From assembly GCF_036697405.1 (NCBI RefSeq), contig NZ_JBAHWA010000001.1:1101400-1165399 (forward strand): DNA of 64,000 nucleotides. Direction: 5' to 3'. This DNA comes from Lysobacter sp036697405 (GTDB lineage: Bacteria; Pseudomonadota; Gammaproteobacteria; Xanthomonadales; Xanthomonadaceae). A program made the translations under genes and the position numbers. This document shows, one piece after another, positions 27,425 to 37,278 of the stretch. Within the stretch, counting starts at the first letter, position 1. Each line of letters begins with the position of its first letter. The notes beneath the pieces are model-generated. The model saw only the letters and a program-made list of their open reading frames with translations, searched no databases and was not told where the DNA came from.

Positions 27425-27553
27425 GGCCGGCCCGAAGCCGCCCCCGGACCGGGTTGGTTGCTCCAAGCCCCTGTCCCGGCTACACTTTGCCGGCTCAGCG
27501 GAGGGTTTCGACCTTGCGCGCCGCCCACGCCGGGCGTCACCGGCGAATACACA

Positions 27554-27625
27554 CCCGCTGCCACAACCCGTGCCGGGGTGCCTCGTACAGCTTTACGTAC
27601 GCGGTTCGGACACGGAAGCAGCGGG
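27554..27625 (+). ncRNA. Structured 5' leader of rpsB (candidate S2 autoregulatory element)
   Basis: Nested complementarity can fold this stretch into one long stem-loop: outer CCCGCTGC (27554-27561) with GCAGCGGG (27618-27625), middle CCGTG (27568-27572) with CACGG (27611-27615), and an inner CGTAC...GTACG hairpin around 27585-27602. Leaders of rpsB in gammaproteobacteria are known to be structured and bound by S2 for autoregulation. I can see pairing, not S2 binding. The element ends about 100 bp before the rpsB start. Confidence 0.45.
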
Positions 27626-27722
27626 GAGGCCCAACCCCGGAACCACGCGCCGCAGGCCCTGCCCACGGCGCACCGCCCTCATCTTTCGTGGCGGCCGGTT
27701 CCTTGCCTATCGGAGTCATGCA

Positions 27723-28565
<843 letters not shown>

Positions 28566-28577
28566 GCGCATTGTCAC

Positions 28578-28603
28578 GCAGCCGCGCGAGACTGCGCGGC
28601 TGC
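28578..28603 (+). terminator. Hairpin between rpsB and tsf (weak or partial terminator)
   Basis: Perfect 10-bp stem GCAGCCGCGC/GCGCGGCTGC with loop GAGACT. No T-run follows, so it may be a pause or processing site rather than a strong stop. rpsB and tsf are read in the same direction. Confidence 0.45.
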
Positions 28604-28624
28604 GTCTATCACGCATCCGACCAT

Positions 28625-28685
28625 GTAGGAGCGGCGTAAGCGGCGATCGCCGTCGCGCGCGCCGCCGCTTACGCCGCTCCTACAC
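28625..28685. repeat. REP-type inverted repeat between rpsB and tsf
   Basis: Perfect 22-bp inverted arms, TGTAGGAGCGGCGTAAGCGG(CG) at 28625-28646 and its complement at 28664-28685, around a 17-nt centre. It ends 27 bp before the tsf start and would form a strong mRNA hairpin inside the rpsB-tsf transcript. Confidence 0.85.
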
Positions 28686-28712
28686 GGCCACACGAATACC
28701 TGAGGTAACCCC

Positions 28713-29594
28713 ATGGCTGAAATCACCGCTTCCCTGGTCAAGGAACTCCGCGAGCGCACCGGCGCCGGCATGATGGAGTGCAAGAAGGCCCTGACCGAAA
28801 ACAACGGCGACATCGACGCCGCCGCCGAGTGGCTGCGCAAGTCGGGTCTGGCCAAGGCCGACAAGAAGGCCGGCCGCATCGCCGCCGAAGGCCGCATCGC
28901 GGTCGCCCAGGACGGCGGCAAGGCCGTGCTGGTCGAGATCAACTCCGAGACCGACTTCGTCGCCAAGGACGCCAATTTCCTCGGCTTCACCGAGACCGTC
29001 GCCCAGGTCGCGCTGACCTCCGGCGCCGCCGACGCCGAAGCCCTGAAGGCCGCCAAGGTCGCCAGCGGCGAAACCATCGAAGAGACCCGCGCCGCCGTGA
29101 TCGCCAAGGTCGGCGAGAACGTGCAGGTGCGTCGCCTGGTCCGCATCGACAGCCCGAACAACGTCGCCGCCTACGTGCACGGCGGCCGCATCGGCGTGCT
29201 GATCGAAGTCAAGGGCGGCGACATGGACCTGGCCCGCGGCCTGGCGATGCATGTCGCGGCGATGAATCCGCCGCACATCAAGGCCAGCGACGTCCCGGCC
29301 GAGTTCGTGGCCAAGGAAAAGGAAATCGAACTGGCCAAGATGACCGACAAGGACAAGGCCAAGCCGGCCGACATCCTGGAGAAGATCATCGGCGGCAAGA
29401 TCGCCAAGATCGTCAACGAAGTCACCCTGTACGGTCAGCCCTACGTGCTGGACACCAACCAGACCGTCGAGCAGGTCCTGAAGGCCGCCGGCGCCGAGGT
29501 CGTGACCTCGCAGCGCCTGGCCGTGGGCGAAGGCATCGAGAAGCAGACCGACGACTTCGCCGCCGAAGTCATGAAGCAGGCCGGCCTGGCCTAA
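28713..29594 (+). CDS. tsf: Elongation factor Ts
   Basis: A 293-residue guanine-nucleotide exchange factor for EF-Tu. The N-terminal UBA-like signature LVKELRERTGAGMMECKKAL, the core TDFVAKDANFLGF (contacts EF-Tu) and the C-terminal coiled-coil and LYGQPYVLDTNQTVEQVL segments are complete. Length matches the family (about 283-293). ATG 28713 has GAGGTAACCCC ahead. A terminator follows the gene at 29624-29655. pyrH, often the next gene, is 9.6 kb further on. Confidence 0.98.
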   Translation: MAEITASLVKELRERTGAGMMECKKALTENNGDIDAAAEWLRKSGLAKADKKAGRIAAEGRIAVAQDGGKAVLVEINSETDFVAKDANFLGFTETVAQVALTSGAADAEALKAAKVASGETIEETRAAVIAKVGENVQVRRLVRIDSPNNVAAYVHGGRIGVLIEVKGGDMDLARGLAMHVAAMNPPHIKASDVPAEFVAKEKEIELAKMTDKDKAKPADILEKIIGGKIAKIVNEVTLYGQPYVLDTNQTVEQVLKAAGAEVVTSQRLAVGEGIEKQTDDFAAEVMKQAGLA

Positions 29595-29623
29595 GCCAGT
29601 CGCGCGGTCTCCAGCGACACGGG

Positions 29624-29655
29624 AAAGGCCGCGAGCAATCGCGGCCTTTTTCTTT
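29624..29655 (+). terminator. Rho-independent terminator after tsf
   Basis: 8-bp stem GGCCGCGA-GCAA-TCGCGGCC (29627-29646) followed by TTTTTCTTT. Confidence 0.92.
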
Positions 29656-29720
29656 GAGCGCGATTCGGCGAGTGCGGTGCGTGTCCCGCAGGAGCACTTG
29701 CGGGAGCGCGGGGCCGTGAG

Positions 29721-29790
29721 GCAGGAGCGGCGTAAGCCGCGACCGGCGTCGCAGCCGGACTGGCACGGTCGCGGCTTGCGCCGCTCCTGC
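29721..29790. repeat. REP-type inverted repeat downstream of tsf
   Basis: 24-bp arms GCAGGAGCGGCGTAAGCCGC.. at 29721-29744 and ..GCGGCTTGCGCCGCTCCTGC at 29767-29790, complementary except for one mismatch. Same family as 28625-28685 and 19811-19933. Confidence 0.85.
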
Positions 29791-29811
29791 ACAAAGCGGA
29801 TGCGCATGCGC

Positions 29812-29853
29812 GCAACGCAAAAGGCCGCGATCGCTCGCGGCCTTTTGCGTTGC
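29812..29853. terminator. Bidirectional terminator between tsf and AIM24 genes
   Basis: Perfect 19-bp palindromic arms (GCAACGCAAAAGGCCGCGA and its complement) around TCGC. A-run on one arm and T-run on the other flank the GC core, so it can end transcripts from both sides. It ends 31 bp past the AIM24 stop. Confidence 0.8.
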
Positions 29854-29883
29854 CGAACGGCGCGTCTTGCGACGCGCGAACGC

Positions 29884-30576
29884 TCAGCCCTGCTGCTGGA
29901 AATACACCTCTTCGTACGGCTGCACCACCACCCAGCCGTTGCCGGAGAACTTGAGCTGGATGCTCTCGCCCGAACCACGGCCGAGCAGCGTGCCCAGCGA
30001 GATGTCGGTGACGATGTCGGGGCTGAGGTTGCCCGACCAGGCCACGGTCGCGTTGGGGTCGGTGAACACCGGCTGGTCCGGGGTCACCGCCAGGGTCAGC
30101 GGTTCGTAGTGCGAGGTGATCGCGACCAGGCCGCTGCCGGAGAGCTTCATGTTGAACAGGCCGCCGGACATCATGCCCGAGACCTTGCGCATCATCTTGA
30201 TTTCCGAGGCGACGCCGTCCTCGTAGGCGAGCACGTCGTTGCCGTTGACGAAGATCGACTCGCCGGCCAGGCGCAGCAGGGTGATCTTCTTGCCGGCGTC
30301 GGCGATATAGACCCGGCCCTGCCCTTCCATCTTCATCATCTGGGTGCCTTCGCCGCTGATCGCCTTCTTCAGCAGGTTGGTCAGGCCCTGTTCGAGCATG
30401 CCCTGGCGGACGAACTTGACGCCGCCGCGGTAGGCCACCATCGAGCCGGACTTGGCCCAGATGCGGCCGTTGAGTTTGACCTCGAGCAGGTGCGAGCTCT
30501 CGAGTTCGAACACCTCGGGGCTGAGGTCCTTCTGGCTGCTGGTTTCGACGAAATCCTTGAGGTTCTTGATGCTCAT
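29884..30576 (-). CDS. AIM24 family protein
   Basis: A 230-residue protein of the AIM24/TIGR00266 family, a beta-prism-like fold named for a yeast mitochondrial protein; its bacterial role is unknown. Typical features: EVKLNGRIWAKSGSMVAYRG, then QGMLEQGLTNLLKKAISGEG, the repeated glycine-rich GLFNMKLSGSGLVAI and PYEEVYFQQQG at the end. No signal peptide or helix is visible, so probably cytoplasmic. ATG 30576. It stands alone on the minus strand, flanked by terminators on both sides. Confidence 0.88.
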   Translation of the reverse strand: MSIKNLKDFVETSSQKDLSPEVFELESSHLLEVKLNGRIWAKSGSMVAYRGGVKFVRQGMLEQGLTNLLKKAISGEGTQMMKMEGQGRVYIADAGKKITLLRLAGESIFVNGNDVLAYEDGVASEIKMMRKVSGMMSGGLFNMKLSGSGLVAITSHYEPLTLAVTPDQPVFTDPNATVAWSGNLSPDIVTDISLGTLLGRGSGESIQLKFSGNGWVVVQPYEEVYFQQQG

Positions 30577-30635
30577 ATGCGGTCCTACGCCAATGGAAGC
30601 GGCAGCATAAGCGACCGCGCGCTTGTCGGCATGAC

Positions 30636-30662
30636 AAAAAAAAGGCCGCCTGCGAGGCGGCC
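30636..30662 (-). terminator. Rho-independent terminator of the autotransporter transcript
   Basis: On the minus strand a 7-bp stem GGCCGCC-TCGCA-GGCGGCC is followed by eight T. It lies 116 bp past the autotransporter stop. Confidence 0.88.
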
Positions 30663-30777
30663 CGAGGTGCTGGGAGAGATCCGATCTTGCGACCGCCCTG
30701 GGCGTCCCTGCCGCCCGGCGATCCCTCGCCGCGGCACGGCGGCCGTGGCCGCCGCGCTCGCTGCCGTCGTGCGACGG

Positions 30778-33700
30778 TCAGAACTGCAGGGTGTAGCGCG
30801 CGTTCACCGCATGATCGCGCGCTTCATCGGCCCATTGGCCGCTGTAGCTGAACTCGAGCAGGCCGTTGCCGCCCACGCGCGCGGCCAGGCCGGCCTCGAA
30901 CACGGTCGCATCCTCGGCCAGCGGCGCGCCGTGCACGTCGAAGGCCGCGCCGTTGCGCCAGGCCACGGTGGCCGACGGGGTTTCCGCGCCGCCGGCGTGG
31001 CGCCGGCCGATGCCGCCGCGCAGATTCAGCCAGCTGCGCTCCTGCTGCGCGCCCTTGAGGCCGACGTTGAAACGCAGGCCCAGGGTGGACAGGTCCAGGC
31101 GCTGGTCGGCGCTGGCGCCGCCGAGCGCGGCCGTGCCGCCGCTTTCCTGGAAGCCGTCGCTGCCCACGCGCACCTGCGCGTATTGGGCGTAGGGCTCCCA
31201 CTCCCAGGCGCCGCGAGCGATGCGATAGCCGCCCTCGACGAAGACCTGACGGGTGTCGCCGTCGTAGTCGGCACGGGTGCGGTCGAACAGCCCCGGCAAG
31301 TTCACGCTGCGCTCGATTTCGATGTCGTGGCGCGCGTAGCTGGCGCCGGCGCGCAGGCCGAAGCCGCCCCAGTTCTGACCCAGGTACAGGCCCAGGTGGC
31401 GGGAGCGGACCTCGCCGCGCGAACCGCGCGTAGTCAGCTTGGCGTCGCTGCGGCCGACGCCGCCGAGCACGCCCAGGCGCCAGCCGTTGCCGAAGCGGTA
31501 GTCGTAGCCGAGCAGGCTGGTGTCGCCGTTGTAACCGACTTCGCCGGCGTTGCCGTCGGCGTGCAGGCTGCCGCCGTTCTTGAGCAACTGGATCCAGGCC
31601 GCGGATTGGGACTCGCCCTCGCCCACGGAGTCGAACGCGCCGCTGCCGGCCTGCGCGCGCGCCAGGGCCGCCTCGCGCACGTGGCGGCCGTCTTCCAGCA
31701 GTACCGAGCGCGCGCTCGCGTGCAGTTCACCGCTTAGCGCGTCCAGCGCGTCCAGCGCCTGCGCCGGGAACAGCTGGGTCAACCGCTGCGGCAGGCTTTG
31801 GTCCATCGCCTGCGCATCGACCGCGCCGGCGGCCGAACGCCGGTTGTAGGTGTTGGCGGCGCTGGCGAGGCTGGCGCCGCGCACCACATCCACCGTCACT
31901 TTGTCGGCGCCGTAGGCCAGATCGAACTTCAGGAACGGCGAGAACGCGCTGTGGTCGATGGCGGCGAAACGGCCGTCGACGCCGGAGGTCGCCGAGAGGA
32001 TGCCGTAGCGCTGGCCCAGCAGATAGGTACCCGGCCCCTGGAACACGCGCACGGTGCCGCCCAACAGGGTCGCGCGGCCGTTGACCTGCAACAGGTCGGA
32101 CGCCGCCGGCGCCGCCAGTTCGACCTGATAGGTGGAACCCGCGGCCTGGGTGTAGTCGCCGTCGATGATCAGGGTGCCGATCGAATTGCCCGGCGCGATC
32201 GTGCCCTCGACGCGGGTCGCGCCCAGCCGGCCGCTGCCGCCGAGCGTGCCGCCCGCGCCGATCACGGTGCTGCCGCCGCGCTGCACGCCGTTGAAGGCGA
32301 CCTTGCCGCCGTCGACGCGGAAGTCGACGTTCTCGAGCACGCCGCTGGCGGCGACCAGGCCCCAGCCGCCGTTGACGCTGAAGGCCAGATCGTGGAGCCC
32401 GCCCTCGATACGGGCGACGCCGGACGCGACGTTCACGGCCGAGCGGTGCAATTCCCCGGTGAGCAGCAGATCGCCGCCCTCGACATCGACCGAACCGGAC
32501 AGCTTGCTGATGCCGGCCAACTCCAACCGGCCGGCGCGCACGCTGGCGCCGGCGAAGGTATTGCCGCCGCTCAGGCGCAGCCAGCCGGCGCCGGACTTGG
32601 TCAGGCGACCGGGGCCGGAGATGTCGTTGCTCCAATCGTCCCAGGCGCCGCCCTGCCAGACCTTGGCGCCGCCGGCGCGCTGGTTCATCGCCACCTCGGT
32701 GTCGACCCGGAACTGGCCCGGCCCGTCGATCGCCTTCTTCAGGTCGATCAGGCCCCAGCCGTAGAACTCGTCCACGCCCGGATCGCCCAGGTCGGTGGCG
32801 GTGGTCAGCAGCACGTCGCGGATCTGCGGATTGTCGAGGTAGGGATAGCGCTCCATCAGCAGCGCGAGCGCGCCGGTGACGTGCGGCGAGGCCATCGAGG
32901 TGCCGGTGTAGTCGTCGTAGCCATAGTTCGGATGCGCGGCGTCGACCAGCAGGTTGAGCGAACCGTCCGTGTCCCGCACCACTCGGCCGTCGATCTCGCC
33001 GTTGATCACGCTCGAACGGATGTCGGTGCCCGGCGCGGCCACGCACCAGTCCTTGCTCAGGCCGCAGATGCTGGAACTGCCGTCGAGGTTGAGGTCGCGG
33101 CCCACGTTGACCACGCTGAGCCAGTACTTCTCGATCTCCGGCGCGAAGCGCGGCAGGGTGGCGTAGGCGCCGGCGATGTTGCCGTAATCGTTGCCCGCGG
33201 CCCAGACATTGATCATGCCGGTGCGCAGCGCGGCGTCGGCGAAGATGCGGTAGTAATCGGCGTAGTCGGCGTATTCGCGATCCATGTCCTCGGGCGTGGT
33301 CGGCTCGGTGCCGTTGCCCCAGCTGTGGTTGATCGCGCGCACGCCCTGCGCGGCCATTTGGTCGAACATGCTGTTGAGCGCGTCCTCGCCCGGGCCCTGG
33401 GTGAGCGTGCGCCGGTCGATGCCGCCGTTGGCGTCGACGTAGTACTCGTAGATGCGATCGAAGAACAGCTTGGACGCGGTCAGGCTGGCGCCGGTGGCGA
33501 CGCCGTGCATGCCGCGGCCGTCGCGGTTGGCGACCATGGTGCCGGCGACGTGGGTGCCGTGGCTGTTGTATTCCAGGATCAGGCGAATGCCGCTGCCGCC
33601 GAAGGACAGCTCCGGCGGCACGCTGTCGTTGATGTAGTAGGCCTCGATCTGGGCGATGTCGCCGTCGGACAGGAAGCAGGCGTTGGGGCCGCTGATCAGG

Positions 33701-34062
33701 CTGGTGCTGGCGCAGCCCGGATCGCCGATGCGGATGGCGCGATGGTCGCGGCCTCCGAACTCGGCATGATTCAAGGCCGCGCCGCTGTCGAACACGCCCA
33801 GGCGGACGCCGCGCCCGCTCAGGCCGCGCGCGTAGGCGTATTCGGCGCCGATCGCGCCCAGGCCCCAATCGGCCTTGAACTCGTCGCTGCGCCAGCTGTC
33901 GGCATCGCCGACGACTCCGCCTTCGTGGTAGGCGTCCTGCGCGAACGCGGGCGCGCCGGCGCCCAGCAACAGGCCGCAAAGGATCGCGGCCGACAGCGCC
34001 GAACGGGGGTGGCTGCGATCGCGACGACGACGGTTGCCTGTTGCGCTTGCACTGCTTTGCAT
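30778..34062 (-). CDS. Subtilisin-like (S8) serine protease autotransporter
   Basis: A 1094-residue type Va autotransporter. Signal peptide to about residue 41 (ending GAGAPAFA). The S8 protease domain has the triad Asp92 (LGVFDSGAAL), His168 (NSHGTHVAGT) and Ser389 (GTSMASPHVTGALAL), with oxyanion Asn291 (WAAGNDYG). A repeat-rich beta-helical passenger (GAGWLRLSGGNTFAGASVRA and following) leads to a C-terminal beta-barrel ending YTLQF (terminal Phe). The ATG at 34062 has AAAGGAG 10 nt upstream; the very long open frame before it is a GC artefact through the receptor gene. It is 254 bp downstream of the TonB receptor on the same strand, so may be in the Fec-like regulon. Confidence 0.95.
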   Translation of the reverse strand: MQSSASATGNRRRRDRSHPRSALSAAILCGLLLGAGAPAFAQDAYHEGGVVGDADSWRSDEFKADWGLGAIGAEYAYARGLSGRGVRLGVFDSGAALNHAEFGGRDHRAIRIGDPGCASTSLISGPNACFLSDGDIAQIEAYYINDSVPPELSFGGSGIRLILEYNSHGTHVAGTMVANRDGRGMHGVATGASLTASKLFFDRIYEYYVDANGGIDRRTLTQGPGEDALNSMFDQMAAQGVRAINHSWGNGTEPTTPEDMDREYADYADYYRIFADAALRTGMINVWAAGNDYGNIAGAYATLPRFAPEIEKYWLSVVNVGRDLNLDGSSSICGLSKDWCVAAPGTDIRSSVINGEIDGRVVRDTDGSLNLLVDAAHPNYGYDDYTGTSMASPHVTGALALLMERYPYLDNPQIRDVLLTTATDLGDPGVDEFYGWGLIDLKKAIDGPGQFRVDTEVAMNQRAGGAKVWQGGAWDDWSNDISGPGRLTKSGAGWLRLSGGNTFAGASVRAGRLELAGISKLSGSVDVEGGDLLLTGELHRSAVNVASGVARIEGGLHDLAFSVNGGWGLVAASGVLENVDFRVDGGKVAFNGVQRGGSTVIGAGGTLGGSGRLGATRVEGTIAPGNSIGTLIIDGDYTQAAGSTYQVELAAPAASDLLQVNGRATLLGGTVRVFQGPGTYLLGQRYGILSATSGVDGRFAAIDHSAFSPFLKFDLAYGADKVTVDVVRGASLASAANTYNRRSAAGAVDAQAMDQSLPQRLTQLFPAQALDALDALSGELHASARSVLLEDGRHVREAALARAQAGSGAFDSVGEGESQSAAWIQLLKNGGSLHADGNAGEVGYNGDTSLLGYDYRFGNGWRLGVLGGVGRSDAKLTTRGSRGEVRSRHLGLYLGQNWGGFGLRAGASYARHDIEIERSVNLPGLFDRTRADYDGDTRQVFVEGGYRIARGAWEWEPYAQYAQVRVGSDGFQESGGTAALGGASADQRLDLSTLGLRFNVGLKGAQQERSWLNLRGGIGRRHAGGAETPSATVAWRNGAAFDVHGAPLAEDATVFEAGLAARVGGNGLLEFSYSGQWADEARDHAVNARYTLQF

Positions 34063-34316
34063 GCTGCCGATGCTCCTTTCGGTGGCGGCGCGATCGAATC
34101 GCGTGGGAAGTGGGAGGGGTGCGCTGCGACGCGAGCCGCTCCCCTGATCGCCGGTGGATGCGGACCGTCGCCGACGCGACCCCTGATAGGAAATAACGCA
34201 AGCGCGCGGCGCCTCCCTACCCGCGCGCATCGCCGGCCCCGTACCGTCTCGGTCCATCCAACGCAAAATGCGCGAAAAAGATGCCATCGCCTGCAGCGCG
34301 GCGCAGGTTCCGCCGG

Positions 34317-37178
34317 TCAGAAGCGGTAGGCGGCGCTCAACAGGTAGTAGCGGCCGCGCGGATCGTCGTAGGCGATGTCGTAGCCGCCCTTGGCGGTGTC
34401 GTAGTTGACCGGCGTGCGGTCGCCCAGATCGTGCACGTTGAGCGAGAAGCGCCAGCGTTCGACGTTGTAGTCGAAGTTGAGGTCCAACGTGGTCGAGCCC
34501 GGATTGCGGCAGCGGCCGGCCAGCGCATAGCGCTTCTCGCACTCCTCGCCCGGCATGCCGATCCGCGACGGCCCCAGCGCGCGCGCGTTCAAGCTCGTGC
34601 TCCAGTTGCCGTAGGCCCATTGCAGCCCCGCCAGGGCGGTGCGGTCGGGGGCGCCGTAACCGGCGTAATCCAGCGCCGGGTTCTCGGTGTCGACGCGCCG
34701 CGACAGGCGGTCGAGGTAGTTGCCGGCCAGGCGCACCGTGAAACGTCCCCAGCGCCGGGTCTGCAGCCGGTATTCGGCGTCGAACTCCCAACCGCGCACG
34801 TGGGTCTCGCCGATGTTGTCGTAGTAGTCCTGCACGCCGATCAGTTCGCCGTCGTCGTCGCGCTTGGCCGAGCGCGTGGACATGAGATCCCCGGCCAGGC
34901 CGTTCACCGCCAGGATCTCGTTGCGGCGGCGGATATCGAAATGGTCCAGCGCCAGGCTGAAGCGCGGGTTCGGCGCCCACACGAACCCCAGGGTGTAGCT
35001 GCGCGAGGTTTCCGGCTTGAGGTCGGTGTTCTCGAACGCGCCACGCGCGACCAGGCATTGGGTTTCGCCGTTCGGACCGACGATGGGATTGTCGCAGGGG
35101 CCGAAGCCCTGGTTGTCCTGCACCACCGCGACCTGGTCGGACACGTTCGGGCGCCGCAATTCGTACAGCGAAGGCGCGCGGTAGCCGGTCGCCCAGGAAC
35201 CGCGGAAGGTCAGCGTGTCCAAGGCGTTCCACTTCAGGCCCAGTTTGGGCGACAGCTTGTGCCGATAGCCTTCGCGATAATCCGAGCGCAGGGCGAATTC
35301 GCCCTGCAGGCGCGAGGCCAGCGGCGCGCTGAGTTCGGCGTAGAGCGCGGCGGTGGCCTGGTTCTCGTCGACGCGCACCTTGGGCGGGCTGAGCGCGACG
35401 TCGTGGTCGACCATGCGCGGATCGGGCCGGTTGTCCAGCGAATCGCGGCCCAGCTCCAGGCCGGCGGCCACGCGCGTGGGGCCGGCCGGCAGCGAGAACC
35501 AGGGCCCGTTGACGCCCACCGTGACCTGGTCGAGTTCGGCCTTGCCGCGCGCGATCAGGCGCGGCGAGAACGCCATCATGGTCTCGCGGCTGTTGCGCGT
35601 GTTGAAGCGATAGCTGAGGTTGCCGACCAGTTCGTAGAACGCGCTCAGGCTGACCATGCCGTCGATGCGGTTGACCACCGAGTTCTCGTGGTGGGCGTAG
35701 GCGGCGCTCCACTCCCAATCGCCGCGATAGCTCTTCACCCCCACGCTCAGGTCCAGGGTCTGGGCCACGCTGCGGGTGCGGATCTGGCCGGCGTCGTAGA
35801 AGGCGTAGTAGAGCGAGGTGTACTCGCCCGGGAAGAACGCGTCGGGATGCTCGTCGGGCAAGCTGACGTTGGCGTAGAACGGCGCGCCCAGCAGCTGCTG
35901 GGAGACCTCGCCCACGCGCAAGTCGGCGTAGACCTCGGTGTCGGCGCCGAAGGGCTGGCGCCAGTGCGCGTAGAACGAAGTGCGTTCGGCTTCGGGCTGC
36001 AGGCTGATGTGCTTGGCCGTGTCCAGGATGCAGCGGCCCTGCTTGTCGCGGTACTGGCGCGGGCAGGCCCACCAGAAATTGTTGCTCTCGTAGCCGATGT
36101 AACCCAGCGGAATCCGCCAATCGCCGAGGCCGTCGCCGCTGCGGTCCATGGTCCGCCACGCGCGCTGCGCGCCGGACAGGCCGTCCTGCTGGAAATAGTC
36201 GGCGCTCAGGAACAGGTTGCCGCCGCGCTTGAGGTCGACGCCGCTGCTGACCGAAATGCGGCGCTGCTTGGCGTCGTTGCGGTCGGACACGCCCAGGCGC
36301 GCGATCACTTCCGAGCCCTGCTGGTCCTTCTTGAGGATGATGTTGACCACGCCGGCCATGGCGTCGGCGCCGTAGATCGCCGAGGCGCCGCCGCGGATGA
36401 TCTCGATGCGCTCGACGATGCTCAGCGGGATGCCGTCCAGGTCGGTCAGGCCGCCCAGGTCGGCCGAGATCAGGCCGTAGTTGGCGATGCGCTGGCCGTC
36501 GACCAGGAACAGGGTCGCGCGCGGGCCCAGGGCATTGAGGCTGGTGGTGGCGGCGGCGGCGAAGGGCTGCTGGTAGGGCTGGCCGCCCTCGGCCGCGACC
36601 GCGACCGGGTGGTGGCCGACCATGCCGGGCTGGAAACGCAGCAGTTCGAACAGGGTCTGGTGGCCGCTGGCCTCGATCTCGTCGCGGCCGATCAGGGTCA
36701 TCGGCGAGACCGCCACCGATTCCAGGTCGCTGCGCGGGATATGGCTGCCGGTGACGTGGACCGGGCCCAGGTTGGTGGGCTCCTCGATGCGCGGCGGCGG
36801 TGGCGGCGCTGGACGCGGCGGCGGGCTGGGTTTGGCCAGCGGCGCCGGCTTGGGCGCGGCCTGGAGCAGGAAGGTGTCGTCGTTGACCCGCACCGCGCGC
36901 AGGCCGCTGCCCAGCAGCAGGCGTTCCAGGGCCAGCGCGGGCGGCAGTTCGGCGCGCAGGCCGGGGCTGCGCTTGCGCGCGACCAGGGCGGGGGCGTACA
37001 GGATCTGCAGCCGGCTCTGCGTGGCCAGGGACTGCAGCGCGTCGTCGAGCGCGCCGGGCCTGATCGCGAAGCGGGTGGCGGCAGCCGAAGGCGCGGCCGC
37101 AGCGGTCTGCGTGCCCTGCGCTGCGAGGCACAACAAGAACGCACTTGAGATGGCTAACGTGTGCCTAGCTCTGGCCAT
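34317..37178 (-). CDS. TonB-dependent receptor with N-terminal STN signalling domain
   Basis: A 953-residue outer-membrane transporter of the FecA-type transducer class. Signal peptide 1-28; STN domain about 36-107 (RFAIRPGALDDALQSLATQS...LLLGSGLRAVRVND) that contacts FecR; a Pro-rich linker (PPPRPAPPPPPRIEEP); plug domain with ALGPRATLFLVDGQRIANYG and IEIIRGGASAIYGADAMAGV; then a 22-strand barrel ending AAYRF. The extracellular loops contain paired cysteines (WWACPRQYRDKQGRC). The ligand is unknown: peptide, siderophore or carbohydrate. ATG 37178. FecR and FecI lie directly upstream, and a protease autotransporter downstream; the receptor may import products of that protease, which is inference. 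Confidence 0.94.
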   Translation of the reverse strand: MARARHTLAISSAFLLCLAAQGTQTAAAAPSAAATRFAIRPGALDDALQSLATQSRLQILYAPALVARKRSPGLRAELPPALALERLLLGSGLRAVRVNDDTFLLQAAPKPAPLAKPSPPPRPAPPPPPRIEEPTNLGPVHVTGSHIPRSDLESVAVSPMTLIGRDEIEASGHQTLFELLRFQPGMVGHHPVAVAAEGGQPYQQPFAAAATTSLNALGPRATLFLVDGQRIANYGLISADLGGLTDLDGIPLSIVERIEIIRGGASAIYGADAMAGVVNIILKKDQQGSEVIARLGVSDRNDAKQRRISVSSGVDLKRGGNLFLSADYFQQDGLSGAQRAWRTMDRSGDGLGDWRIPLGYIGYESNNFWWACPRQYRDKQGRCILDTAKHISLQPEAERTSFYAHWRQPFGADTEVYADLRVGEVSQQLLGAPFYANVSLPDEHPDAFFPGEYTSLYYAFYDAGQIRTRSVAQTLDLSVGVKSYRGDWEWSAAYAHHENSVVNRIDGMVSLSAFYELVGNLSYRFNTRNSRETMMAFSPRLIARGKAELDQVTVGVNGPWFSLPAGPTRVAAGLELGRDSLDNRPDPRMVDHDVALSPPKVRVDENQATAALYAELSAPLASRLQGEFALRSDYREGYRHKLSPKLGLKWNALDTLTFRGSWATGYRAPSLYELRRPNVSDQVAVVQDNQGFGPCDNPIVGPNGETQCLVARGAFENTDLKPETSRSYTLGFVWAPNPRFSLALDHFDIRRRNEILAVNGLAGDLMSTRSAKRDDDGELIGVQDYYDNIGETHVRGWEFDAEYRLQTRRWGRFTVRLAGNYLDRLSRRVDTENPALDYAGYGAPDRTALAGLQWAYGNWSTSLNARALGPSRIGMPGEECEKRYALAGRCRNPGSTTLDLNFDYNVERWRFSLNVHDLGDRTPVNYDTAKGGYDIAYDDPRGRYYLLSAAYRF

Positions 37179-37278
37179 TCATCCGGTGCGTCTATCCCCC
37201 CAAACGGACCACCATACGGAAGCCTGAGTAGGCCTGCAACGCGACGCCACTATTGGTTGCCAAACGCGGGGCCGGAAC

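Noticed and set aside
34063..37131. Extension of the autotransporter frame upstream to 2117 codons
   Set aside because: It runs through the TonB receptor in another frame. The signal peptide and Shine-Dalgarno fix the start at 34062.
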